DNA of 8,423 nt from an uncultured Janibacter sp. GTDB lineage: Bacteria; Actinomycetota; Actinomycetes; Actinomycetales; Dermatophilaceae. The stretch's first letter is position 1; each line of letters opens with the position of its first letter. The stretch covers positions 1-8,423 of the forward strand of contig CAMICF010000127.1 of NCBI GenBank assembly GCA_946222495.1. Reading direction: 5' to 3'. The translations under genes and the position numbers were made by a program. Shown here in pieces: positions 1 through 6,510 of this stretch. Under the pieces are notes generated by a model. The model did not search any database and was not told where the DNA came from. It worked only from the letters and a program-made list of their open reading frames with translations.

Positions 1-4
1 GGCG

Positions 5-1276
5 TCACGCCTTGGGGCGGAAGATCCCGCGGACCCCGCTCAGCAGACCACCCTCACGCTGGCGCTCGGCCTCCTCGGCCTCCTCGGCCTCCTCGTCGGC
101 CGCGTCCTCGGCCCGCTCCGCGGCGCGCTGGCCCTCCGGGCTGTCCGCCCGGGCCTCGCTCGCCTGGACCACGCCGGCCCGGAGGTTGACCTGCTCGCTG
201 AGGTACCGCAGCACGACCGCGGCGACGGCCGCGACCGGCACGGCGAGGAAGGCCCCGACGATGCCGAAGAGGGTGCTGCCGACGGCGACGGACAGGAGGA
301 TGACGCCGGCGTGCAGGTCCATCGACCGGCCCTGGAGGAAGGGCTGGAGGACATTGCCCTCGAGCTGCTGCACGGCGATGATGAGGATGAGGACGAAGAG
401 CGCCGTCATGGGGCCCTGCGCCACGAGGGCGACGAGGACCGAGAGGGCGCCCACCGCGAAGGCACCGACGATCGGGATGAAGCCACCGAAGAAGGTGAGG
501 ATCGCCAGGGCGAAGGCCAGCGGCACCTGGAGGACGACGAGGCCGATGCCGATGAGCACGGCGTCGACGAGCGAGACGAGCGCCTGCGTGCGGACGAAGC
601 CCCCGAGCGTGTTCCACGACCGCATGCTCACCTCGGTGAGGTGGGCCCCGGCGCGCTCGCCGGAGACCCGACGGACGAAGGGCAGGAAGGCCGGACCGTC
701 CTTGAGGAAGAAGAAGACGAGCACGAGGACGAGGACGAGCGTCACGAGACCGCTGCCCACGGCCGAGGCACCGGTGAGGGCGCCGGAGGCGATGTCGCCA
801 CCGCGATCCTGCAGCCAGGTGGTCGCCGTCTTCACGCCTTGGTCGATCGTCTGGCTGTCGACGTTGAAGGGCGCCTCCCCGAGGCGCTTCTGCAGCTTGG
901 TCAGGCCCTCGGACGCGGAGTCGGCGAGGTCACCGGACTGGCTGACGAGGGACGGGGTGATCGCCCCGAGCACACCGAAGAAGGCGACGAGCGAGCCGAT
1001 GATGACGAGGATGGCCGACAGTGCCGCCGGCACGCCCCGCTGACGGAGCCACCGGGTGGCCGGCCAGAGGACCGTCGCCACGATGAGCGCGAGGAGGACG
1101 GGGAAGACCCCGACCCACAGGGCGCCGAGGAGCCACCACGCCAGGGTGGCACCGGCCGCGATGAGGATGAGGCGCAGGGACCACTGCGCCAGCCAGCTGA
1201 CGCCGTCACCGATCACCGCCCCTCGGTCTCGAGGGGTGGTGACGGGGTTCGTGCTCGGTGTGTGCTGCGGTTCCAC
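5..1276 (-). CDS. AI-2E family transporter (polytopic membrane permease)
   Basis: A 423-residue integral membrane protein of the AI-2E/PerM/YdiK family. Members are putative exporters or permeases; substrates vary and the family name does not prove autoinducer-2 transport. Hydrophobic segments lie near residues 33-51, 55-71, 86-106, 174-191, 238-283, 292-312 and 324-366. The family's conserved parts are visible: GGFIPIVGA (264-272) and a stretch around QQLEGNVLQPFLQGR (313-327). Residues 130-160 form the usual soluble loop after the third segment. The C-terminal tail (about 372-423) is cytoplasmic, highly acidic and rich in Glu/Ala, ending in a basic patch. The start is GTG at 1276, backed by a strong AGGAGG five bases upstream that overlaps the nusB stop. 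It is therefore probably co-transcribed behind efp-nusB. Family assignment is firm; the substrate cannot be told from the sequence. Confidence 0.93.
   Translation of the reverse strand: MEPQHTPSTNPVTTPRDRGAVIGDGVSWLAQWSLRLILIAAGATLAWWLLGALWVGVFPVLLALIVATVLWPATRWLRQRGVPAALSAILVIIGSLVAFFGVLGAITPSLVSQSGDLADSASEGLTKLQKRLGEAPFNVDSQTIDQGVKTATTWLQDRGGDIASGALTGASAVGSGLVTLVLVLVLVFFFLKDGPAFLPFVRRVSGERAGAHLTEVSMRSWNTLGGFVRTQALVSLVDAVLIGIGLVVLQVPLAFALAILTFFGGFIPIVGAFAVGALSVLVALVAQGPMTALFVLILIIAVQQLEGNVLQPFLQGRSMDLHAGVILLSVAVGSTLFGIVGAFLAVPVAAVAAVVLRYLSEQVNLRAGVVQASEARADSPEGQRAAERAEDAADEEAEEAEEAERQREGGLLSGVRGIFRPKA
65..100 (-). repeat. 9-bp in-frame tandem repeat in the permease tail
   Basis: The unit CTCGGCCTC (plus strand) occurs three times exactly at 65-73, 74-82 and 83-91, followed by a degenerate fourth copy at 92-100. 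Read on the coding strand it gives a repeated Glu-Glu-Ala tripeptide in the acidic C-terminal tail of the AI-2E family protein. Each unit is three codons, so gain or loss of a copy would keep the frame. Confidence 0.85.
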
Positions 1277-1281
1277 CGCTG

Positions 1282-1287
1282 CCTCCT
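1282..1287 (-). promoter_or_regulatory. Ribosome binding site of the AI-2E permease, overlapping the nusB stop
   Basis: On the minus strand a perfect AGGAGG is followed by CAGCG and the GTG at 1276. The TAG stop of nusB (1286-1288) overlaps the first bases of the site. This fixes the permease start and suggests translational coupling with nusB. Confidence 0.8.
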
Positions 1288-1699
1288 AGACGAGGGTGGG
1301 CTTGACCTCGACGATCCGCGCGAGCAGACCGTTGATGAACCTCGGGGACTCATCGGTGCTCAGCTCGGTCGCCAGGACGACGGCCTCGCTCACCGCGACC
1401 TCGTCCGGGACGTCCTCCGAGTAGAGCACCTCCCAGGCGCCAAGGCGCAGGATGGCCCGGTCGACGTCGGGCATGCGGTCGAGGGTCCAGCCCTGGCTGT
1501 AGGTCGTCAGGGCGTCGTTGATGTCGGTCCAGTGACCGACGACGCCCTGGACGGCCTCGATCGTGTACGGGTTGAGGGGGGCCTTCGTGACGGGCTTCTC
1601 GCCACGCTCCAGGGCGAGGTCACCGGCGTTGACGCCGCGGGACTCGGCCTCGAAGAGCAGGTCGACGGCCCGCCGGCGGGCCTTGGTGCGTGCTCCCAC
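1286..1699 (-). CDS. nusB: Transcription antitermination factor NusB
   Basis: A 137-residue protein with the length and layout of NusB, which pairs with NusE (ribosomal protein S10), binds boxA RNA and supports antitermination of rRNA operons. Visible hallmarks are the basic N-terminus ARTKARRRAVDLLFEAE (3-19), the DRMPDVDRAILRLGAWEVLY helix (about 73-92) and the C-terminal VAVSEAVVLATELSTDE plus PRFINGLLARI segments (about 100-128). It starts at GTG 1699, the base directly after the efp stop (TGAGTG junction). There is no convincing Shine-Dalgarno of its own, so translation probably depends on ribosomes finishing efp. The efp-nusB neighbourhood is common in Actinobacteria. Nothing is truncated or odd. 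Confidence 0.96.
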   Translation of the reverse strand: MGARTKARRRAVDLLFEAESRGVNAGDLALERGEKPVTKAPLNPYTIEAVQGVVGHWTDINDALTTYSQGWTLDRMPDVDRAILRLGAWEVLYSEDVPDEVAVSEAVVLATELSTDESPRFINGLLARIVEVKPTLV

Positions 1700-2260
1700 T
1701 CAGTTCACGCGACCGAGGTAGGAGCCGTCACGGGTGTCGACCTTGACCCGGGTGCCCTGCTCGAGGAAGAGCGGCACGGAGATCTCGGCGCCGGTCTCGA
1801 GCGTCGCGGGCTTCGAACCACCGGTCGAGCGGTCGCCCTGCAGGCCCGGCTCGGTGTAGGTGATCTCGAGCTCGACCGACGGCGGGAGCTCGACGTAGAG
1901 GACATTGCCCTCGTGCCGGGCCACGACCGCCTCGTTGTTTTCGAGGAGGAACTTGCTCACGTCACCCATGACCTCCGGCGTGACCGGGATCTGGTCGTAG
2001 GTGCCGGGGTCCATGAAGACGTAGTCGGTGCCGTCGTTGTACAGGTACTGCATCGTCTGCTTGTCGACGTTCGACGTCTCGACCTTGGTGCCCGCGTTGA
2101 AGGTCTTGTCGATGCTCTTGCCACTGGTGACGTTCTTCAGCTTGGTGCGGACGAAGGCCGGACCCTTGCCGGGCTTGACGTGCTGGAACTCCACGACGGT
2201 CCACAGCTGGCCCTCGAGGTTGAGGACCATGCCGTTCTTCAGGTCGTTCGTCGTTGCCAC
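1700..2260 (-). CDS. efp: Translation elongation factor P
   Basis: A 186-residue EF-P, which binds between the P and E sites of stalled ribosomes and promotes peptide bonds at consecutive prolines. The three beta-barrel domains are represented by the N-terminal TNDLKNGMVLNLEGQLW (4-20), a central OB-type part with MGDVSKFLLENN, and the C-terminal EPGLQGDRSTGGSKPATLETG signature (about 138-158). The tip loop reads KPGKGPAF with Lys32. This palindromic PGKGP loop is the form described for actinobacterial EF-P, which works with an unmodified lysine. I chose GTG at 2260 (protein beginning V-A-T-T-N-D) because homology begins there and GAAGG lies ten bases upstream. The frame stays open 25 codons further, but that extension is not EF-P-like. 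It is the first gene of the efp-nusB-permease run. Confidence 0.96.
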   Translation of the reverse strand: MATTNDLKNGMVLNLEGQLWTVVEFQHVKPGKGPAFVRTKLKNVTSGKSIDKTFNAGTKVETSNVDKQTMQYLYNDGTDYVFMDPGTYDQIPVTPEVMGDVSKFLLENNEAVVARHEGNVLYVELPPSVELEITYTEPGLQGDRSTGGSKPATLETGAEISVPLFLEQGTRVKVDTRDGSYLGRVN

Positions 2261-2302
2261 GTGCTGCTCGCCTTCGCGTCGGATTCGTTGTCGTCCAGCC
2301 CC

Positions 2303-2317
2303 GCGCCGGAACGGCGC
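2303..2317 (-). terminator. Short GC hairpin between the hydrolase and efp
   Basis: A perfect 6-bp GC stem, GCGCCG-GAA-CGGCGC on the plus strand, begins about 20 bases after the hydrolase stop (2337) and lies about 43 bases before the efp GTG. No U-tract follows. It could be a weak actinobacterial-type terminator for the hydrolase or simply structure in the efp leader. Confidence 0.35.
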
Positions 2318-2333
2318 CCGAGGGCCGCCCAGC

Positions 2334-2339
2334 ATCCTA
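2334..2339 (-). promoter_or_regulatory. efp: Candidate -10 hexamer (TAGGAT) for the efp operon
   Basis: The minus strand reads TAGGAT, a good actinobacterial -10 (TANNNT), overlapping the stop codon of the hydrolase. It would give a leader of about 65-70 bases that includes the GAAGG ribosome site. No good -35 is visible at 16-19 bases spacing, so support is the hexamer and its position only. Confidence 0.35.
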
Positions 2340-3593
2340 ACCGCCGAAGGCCTCTTCGACCCACGCGCTCACCCGACGCTCGGACTGCCCGAGCACGGTC
2401 ATGTGGTCGGCCGTCGGCAGGCTGACGTAGTCGACGTCGGCCCCGCGGGACTCGAGCTGCTCGTCGAGACGGTCCGTGAGCGTGGCCGGGACCGCGGTGT
2501 CACGGCCGCCCTGGACGATCATCAGGGGCACCGTCGGCTTGAGCGAGCCCGGGTCGTTCGTCTCCACGACCGGGCTCACCCGGGACAGGTCAGCCCCCTT
2601 CGCGACGAACTCCCGGGGCGGGATGCCGCCGAGCGAGTCCTGCCCGGCCAGGCCCTCGAGGCACCGCTGCTCGAGGTGCGGCAGGAGCGCACGCCCCTTC
2701 GGGCTGAGCACGTCCTCGACCGGGACGTCCGCCGCCCGGGCGGCCGCCACGACGAGGGGGCCGAGGAAGATCGAGCTGCCCATGGTGCGGTCGACGGGGC
2801 CGCTCTCCTTCGTACCGGGCTGCTCCGGCTTGCCGAGCATCTCGACGACCGGTCCGAGCTGGCTCGGAGGCGCGAGCGCGACGATGCCGACGAGGTCGAG
2901 GTCAGGGGTGTAGGCCCCGGTGAACCGGCTCGTGAAGAGTGCCGCGTGCGCCCCCTGCGAGTGCCCGATCGCCAGCCACCTGCGGGAGAGGTCCGGCTCG
3001 AGCTCGCGCGCCGCCAGGACGATGTCGGTCATGCCCGCTCCGGAGGACTGCCCCATGAGGTAGGGGTGAGGCCCCGGCGTCCCGAGGCCCTCGTAGTCGG
3101 TCCGGACGACGGCATAGCCCTGCTCGACGAGAACGGCGGTCGGGTCCTCCGTGACCGGCGCGTAGGCGGCCGAGTCATCCAGCGAGGCCCGGGAGGGGGC
3201 GCAGGCGTCGGCCGTGCCCGTGGTCCCGTGGCCCCAGGAGACGACCGGCCAGCCTCCCTTCGGCGGGGTGCCCTCGGGGACGGTGACCACTCCGGAGACG
3301 GGGACGGTCTCCCCCGTCTCGCTCGTCGAGCGGTAGAGGACGAGGCGGGCGCTGCCCGCGCCGGCCTCCTTCGTCGTGATCGGCCGCGACCAGATGACGG
3401 ACCCGTGCTTCCCGGCCGCGACCTCCTTCGCGCTCGGCTCGTAGAAGGCCGCGCCCTTCGGCGCCTCTCGGTCGGACGACCCCGAGTCGTCGTCGAGCAC
3501 CCACCGCGCGGCGACGACGACGAGAACGACCACGAGGAGGACGGCGGCGACGAGGAGCCACCGCGGACGACGGCGGCGCGGGGAAGGAGTCAC
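2337..3593 (-). CDS. Membrane-anchored or secreted lipase-family alpha/beta hydrolase
   Basis: A 418-residue alpha/beta-hydrolase resembling the secretory lipase (LIP) family, expected to cleave ester substrates outside the cytoplasm. Numbering from the chosen GTG at 3593, a basic PRRRRPRW stretch precedes one hydrophobic segment (about 12-29), an uncleaved anchor or signal. Next come an HG oxyanion region, WGHGTTG (120-126), the nucleophile elbow GHSQG with Ser212, an acid candidate in QGGRDTAVP (Asp365) and the histidine in ADHMTV (His397). Cys131 and Cys311 could form a disulfide. The full triad order Ser-Asp-His is present. An alternative ATG at 3641 adds 16 residues, has GAGGAAGG 11 bases upstream, and would overlap the divergent gene. 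I prefer 3593 because the CCT-rich extension is just the complement of that gene's Shine-Dalgarno. Substrate unknown. Confidence 0.87.
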   Translation of the reverse strand: MTPSPRRRRPRWLLVAAVLLVVVLVVVAARWVLDDDSGSSDREAPKGAAFYEPSAKEVAAGKHGSVIWSRPITTKEAGAGSARLVLYRSTSETGETVPVSGVVTVPEGTPPKGGWPVVSWGHGTTGTADACAPSRASLDDSAAYAPVTEDPTAVLVEQGYAVVRTDYEGLGTPGPHPYLMGQSSGAGMTDIVLAARELEPDLSRRWLAIGHSQGAHAALFTSRFTGAYTPDLDLVGIVALAPPSQLGPVVEMLGKPEQPGTKESGPVDRTMGSSIFLGPLVVAAARAADVPVEDVLSPKGRALLPHLEQRCLEGLAGQDSLGGIPPREFVAKGADLSRVSPVVETNDPGSLKPTVPLMIVQGGRDTAVPATLTDRLDEQLESRGADVDYVSLPTADHMTVLGQSERRVSAWVEEAFGG

Positions 3594-3599
3594 CGGCGC

Positions 3600-3605
3600 A
3601 TCGTC
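3600..3605 (-). promoter_or_regulatory. Possible leaderless -10 for the hydrolase
   Basis: On the minus strand GACGAT sits exactly six bases before the GTG at 3593. It keeps the A2 and T6 of the -10 consensus but not T1, and no Shine-Dalgarno precedes this GTG. The hexamer-N6-GTG spacing matches two better examples in this window (6472-6477 and 8392-8397). No clear -35. Confidence 0.27.
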
Positions 3606-3620
3606 CCAGAGAGGAGGGCC

Positions 3621-3626
3621 AGGAGG
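3621..3626 (+). promoter_or_regulatory. Ribosome binding site of the GltS-like gene
   Basis: AGGAGG ends four bases before ATG 3631 and 13 before the in-frame ATG at 3640. A second purine run, GAGGAGGG, lies at 3611-3618, 12 bases before 3631. The tandem sites favour ATG 3631 and occupy much of the 37-bp gap to the divergent hydrolase start. Confidence 0.7.
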
Positions 3627-3630
3627 CAGG

Positions 3631-5214
3631 ATGGCGGGCATGACGTCGAAGGCCTTCCTCAGCACCCTCGCGGCCGGCGCTGCCGGCCTCGCCGCCCGCG
3701 ACCTCCTCCAGAAGCGGCACGCGCTCAACCGGAACTTCCCGGTCCTCGCCAACGCCCGGTACCTGCTCGAGCGGATCGGGCCGGAGCTGCGGCAGTACAT
3801 CGTCGCGAGCAACGACGAGGAGCGTCCCTTCAGCCGGGACCAGCGCGCGTGGGTCTACGCCTCCTCGAAGATGCAGAACAACTACGTCGGCTTCGGCACG
3901 GACAACGACGTCGAGCACCTCGAGGGGTACCCGGTCTTCAAGCACCGCACCTTTTCCCACGTCGCACCCTCGACGGCCCTGCACGACGCCGACCACGTGA
4001 CCCTCCCCTCGGCCAAGGTCCTCGGCGGGCCCCGGGGGCGACGGCACGCCTTCCGGCCCAACTCCGTCGTCAACATCTCCGCGATGAGCTTCGGGTCGCT
4101 GTCGACGGCCGCTATCGAGGCCCTGAACGGCGGGGCCAGGCGGGCCGGGATCATGCACAACACCGGCGAGGGGTCGCTCTCCCCGTACCACCGGCAGGGC
4201 GGTGACCTCATCTTCCAGATCGGCACGGCCTACTTCGGCTGCCGCGACGAGCGCGGCAGCTTCGACCTCGAGAAGCTCGCGGAGGTCGTCGACTCCGCCC
4301 CCGTCAGGGCGATCGAGATCAAGCTGAGCCAGGGGGCGAAGCCCGGGCTGGGCGGCATGCTCCCGGCCGCGAAGATCAACCACGAGATCGCCGAGACCCG
4401 CGGCATCCCGGAGGACAAGGACTGCGCGAGTCCCTCACGGCACAGCGAGTTCGACGACGTCGACTCGTTGCTCGACTTCGTCGAGCGCATCGCCGACCGG
4501 ACCGGTCTGCCGGTGGGCATCAAGTCGGCCGTCGGTGACGACGAGTTCTGGGAGGACCTCGCGGCCGCGATGGCCGACGGCGAGCGCGGCGTCGACTTCA
4601 TCACCGTCGACGGTAGCGAAGGGGGGACCGGCGCCGCCCCCCTCGTCTTCAGCGATGCCGTCGCCCTCCCCTTCCGCCTGGCCTTCACCCGGGTGTACGG
4701 CGTCTTCGCGCGGGCCGGCCTGACGGACCGGGTCACCTTCATCGGCAGCGGCAAGCTCGGGCTCCCCGAGAATGCCCTCGTCGCCTTCGCGCTGGGGGTC
4801 GACATGATCTCCGTGGCCCGCGAGGCGATGCTGTCCATCGGGTGCATCCAGGCCCAGAAGTGCCACACGGACCGCTGCCCCACGGGGGTGGCGACCCAGA
4901 ACCCCTGGCTCGTCCGCGGCCTGGACCCGACGCTCAAGGCGGAGCGCCTCCACAACTACGTGCGCACGCTGCGCCGGGACCTGCTCAAGGTCTCCGAGGC
5001 GTGCGGTGTGTGGCACCCGGGTCTGCTCACGGTGGATGACGTGGAGCTGCTCCAGGGGCACCGCAGCTCCACGCCCCTCGGCGAGATCTACGGCTACCAG
5101 CCGGGCTGGGGCTCGCTCGACGAGGCCAACGCCGCGGCGATCGTCGAGATCATGTCCTCGGGCTCGGCCCCGCGCGGCGACACGTCCCGTCGCCAGGAGT
5201 CCCCCGTCGGCTGA
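3631..5214 (+). CDS. FMN-binding glutamate synthase family protein (stand-alone GltS central domain)
   Basis: A 527-residue protein containing only the FMN/Fe-S synthase domain of glutamate synthase. Conserved pieces in order: RYLLERIGPELRQY (43-56), SFGSLS (153-158), HNTGEG (176-181), KLSQGAKPGLGG (231-242), TVDGSEGGTGAAP (325-337) and GSGKLG (372-377). Cys405, Cys411 and Cys416 form CX5CX4C, the spacing of the 3Fe-4S ligands in GltS. A mildly hydrophobic N-terminus (about 8-23) may be a weak anchor. It lacks the N-terminal glutamine amidotransferase domain with its catalytic cysteine, and no gltD-like NADPH subunit is nearby, so it cannot be a complete GOGAT. Such stand-alone proteins are widespread and their reaction is mostly unassigned. 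Calling it a flavin-dependent oxidoreductase is inference. It starts 37 bp from a divergent hydrolase gene and ends 12 bp from a convergent lipoprotein gene. Confidence 0.93.
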   Translation: MAGMTSKAFLSTLAAGAAGLAARDLLQKRHALNRNFPVLANARYLLERIGPELRQYIVASNDEERPFSRDQRAWVYASSKMQNNYVGFGTDNDVEHLEGYPVFKHRTFSHVAPSTALHDADHVTLPSAKVLGGPRGRRHAFRPNSVVNISAMSFGSLSTAAIEALNGGARRAGIMHNTGEGSLSPYHRQGGDLIFQIGTAYFGCRDERGSFDLEKLAEVVDSAPVRAIEIKLSQGAKPGLGGMLPAAKINHEIAETRGIPEDKDCASPSRHSEFDDVDSLLDFVERIADRTGLPVGIKSAVGDDEFWEDLAAAMADGERGVDFITVDGSEGGTGAAPLVFSDAVALPFRLAFTRVYGVFARAGLTDRVTFIGSGKLGLPENALVAFALGVDMISVAREAMLSIGCIQAQKCHTDRCPTGVATQNPWLVRGLDPTLKAERLHNYVRTLRRDLLKVSEACGVWHPGLLTVDDVELLQGHRSSTPLGEIYGYQPGWGSLDEANAAAIVEIMSSGSAPRGDTSRRQESPVG

Positions 5215-5225
5215 CCCGCCCGACG
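5205..5225. terminator. Weak bidirectional hairpin at the convergent gene ends
   Basis: CGTCGG (5205-5210) pairs with CCGACG (5220-5225) around a nine-base loop. The stem overlaps the stop of the GltS-like gene and touches the end of the convergent lipoprotein gene. With only 12 bp between the stop codons, any terminator must lie here or inside the genes. The stem is short and has no T-tract, so this may be chance. Confidence 0.25.
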
Positions 5226-5226
5226 A

Positions 5227-6465
5227 TCAGTCCTCGATGCCGTCCTCGACGGCCTCCTTGAAGCCCGGGGTGTCGTCGAGGAGCTGGGCGGTGAAGGAGG
5301 CCGCGCCCTGGGGCGCGAGGTGGATGGCGTCGCGGCTGTCGCCGTCGCCCCACCAGCTGCCGTAGGAGTCCACGGGGAAGTGCTCGACGTCGTTGCGCCC
5401 GGAGAGCTCCTTCGCCGCGTCCTGGCGCTTCTCGTCGTACTCGCCGAAGGACTCGAGGTTCTTCTGGTGCGGGGGCGAGTACGGGATCTCGGTCGAGATC
5501 ACGTTGGCACCGTGCGCCTCGAGGATCTCCTTGGTCTCACCGAAGTCGCGGACCGCCTGGTCCTCGACCCGCGGGAACCCGGGGAAGCCGCGCTTCGTGC
5601 GCTGGTCGCTCGCCTTCTGCACCTCGGCCTCGGACATGCTCGGGTGGAGCAGCATGCCGTCGGAGCGGAGAGCGCTCTTCTCGTCGACGAGGACGCTCGT
5701 GTTGGCCTTCTTGCCGGCCCGGGCACGGGCCACCTGGGCGCCGGACTCGCGGTAGCGCACCCGGAGGTCGCGGTTGTCCTTGCGACACTGCTCCTCGTCG
5801 TCCTTCGTCCAGGTCTTGGACTCCTCGCGGTCGCAGCCCTCCACGACGGACGAGAAGGGGGCGTGCGCCGGGTCCTCCTTGTAGAACTCGTCCCCCTCCG
5901 CGGCGCGGGTCGAGATGACCAGGACGACGACGTCGGGGACCCGGTCGACCTTGACCATGTACTTGACCATCATCTTGTTGATGCCCCACCGGGCGCGGCT
6001 GCTGGCGGCGTTGAAGGCCCTGATGTCCTCGCCGGTGCTGTAGGAGAGCTTCCTCTCCACGACCTCCGGGTCCACGCCCTGCTGGGTCATGGAGTCCCCC
6101 ATGAAGGCGACGTCCGGCGTCTTCTTCGTCGCGGCCAAGGCGTTGGTCATCGTCTCGAAGACACCGCCGTGGGCCTCACCGAGGGGAAGGCGCCCCTCGT
6201 CCAGCCACGTCTGCAGCTGCTCCTCGGTGACGTCCTCGGGCAGCGGCTGGTTCCACTTCATCTCGGGGAAGCGGTCACCGCGGGCCAGGGCCGCGTCGTG
6301 GTGGGCCTTGGGCTCACCCTCCGCGGGGTTCTCCACGAACTTCGCCGAGTCCGACTGGGTCTTCCCACCGGTGTCTCCTGAGGAGTCGTCGCCGCTGCTG
6401 CCCGTGCACGCGGACACGAGGAGGGCGCTGCTGGTGAGCATGATGAGGGCACGAGAACGAAGCAC
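5227..6465 (-). CDS. Putative SGNH/GDSL-hydrolase-like lipoprotein
   Basis: A 412-residue exported lipoprotein. The N-terminus has Arg residues, a hydrophobic stretch and the lipobox LVSAC with Cys20, followed by a flexible Ser/Gly/Asp linker (21-40). The mature part has an SGNH layout: block I GDSMT with Ser125 as likely nucleophile, an Asn in FNAASS (Asn152), a hydrophobic strand VVVLVIS (179-185) and a C-terminal DAIHLAPQGA giving Asp379 and His382 as the DxxH pair. Cys211 and Cys227 could pair outside the membrane. The long charged insert (about 190-300) is unusual for small GDSL esterases and recalls DltD/AlgJ-type acyl-transfer helpers, but no MBOAT partner is in the window. GTG 6465 is chosen because it retains the basic n-region and follows a -10-like hexamer; an in-frame ATG at 6441 has no better signal. 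Substrate unknown. Confidence 0.8.
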   Translation of the reverse strand: MLRSRALIMLTSSALLVSACTGSSGDDSSGDTGGKTQSDSAKFVENPAEGEPKAHHDAALARGDRFPEMKWNQPLPEDVTEEQLQTWLDEGRLPLGEAHGGVFETMTNALAATKKTPDVAFMGDSMTQQGVDPEVVERKLSYSTGEDIRAFNAASSRARWGINKMMVKYMVKVDRVPDVVVLVISTRAAEGDEFYKEDPAHAPFSSVVEGCDREESKTWTKDDEEQCRKDNRDLRVRYRESGAQVARARAGKKANTSVLVDEKSALRSDGMLLHPSMSEAEVQKASDQRTKRGFPGFPRVEDQAVRDFGETKEILEAHGANVISTEIPYSPPHQKNLESFGEYDEKRQDAAKELSGRNDVEHFPVDSYGSWWGDGDSRDAIHLAPQGAASFTAQLLDDTPGFKEAVEDGIED

Positions 6466-6471
6466 CGCCCG

Positions 6472-6502
6472 AGGCTACCTGCCACGGGTCGAGATGCCCC
6501 AA
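6472..6502 (-). promoter_or_regulatory. Candidate leaderless promoter of the lipoprotein gene
   Basis: On the minus strand the -10-like hexamer TAGCCT (6472-6477) ends six bases before the GTG at 6465. TTGGGG (6497-6502) lies 19 bases upstream of it as a possible weak -35. Transcription would begin at or next to the start codon. No strong Shine-Dalgarno is present, which fits a leaderless mRNA. Confidence 0.5.
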
Positions 6503-6510
6503 CGACATGA

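Noticed and set aside
5..1276. Autoinducer-2 quorum-sensing export by the permease
   Set aside because: The family name is historical. No luxS or lsr gene is in the window and the residues do not show the substrate.
2261..2335. N-terminal extension of EF-P up to position 2335
   Set aside because: The extra 25 residues are Arg/Gly-rich and not EF-P-like. Homology and a ribosome site point to GTG 2260.
311..2425. Long plus-strand open frame (704 codons) opposite the permease, nusB and efp
   Set aside because: It runs antisense across three well-recognised genes, is composed largely of Arg, Asp, Glu and Gly, and matches no known protein. It is a by-product of high GC content.
3642..3812. Longer N-terminus of the hydrolase beginning at 3812
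   Set aside because: It would overlap the GltS-like gene by about 180 bp and add an Arg-rich stretch ahead of a normal signal anchor.
2028..4205. Plus-strand open frame of 725 codons crossing the hydrolase and the GltS-like gene
   Set aside because: It overlaps confirmed genes on both strands, has low-complexity Arg-rich composition and no recognisable domain.
3175..4383. Minus-strand open frame of 402 codons across the hydrolase 5' end and the GltS-like gene
   Set aside because: The GltS frame carries unmistakable family motifs in the same place. This frame is an antisense shadow.
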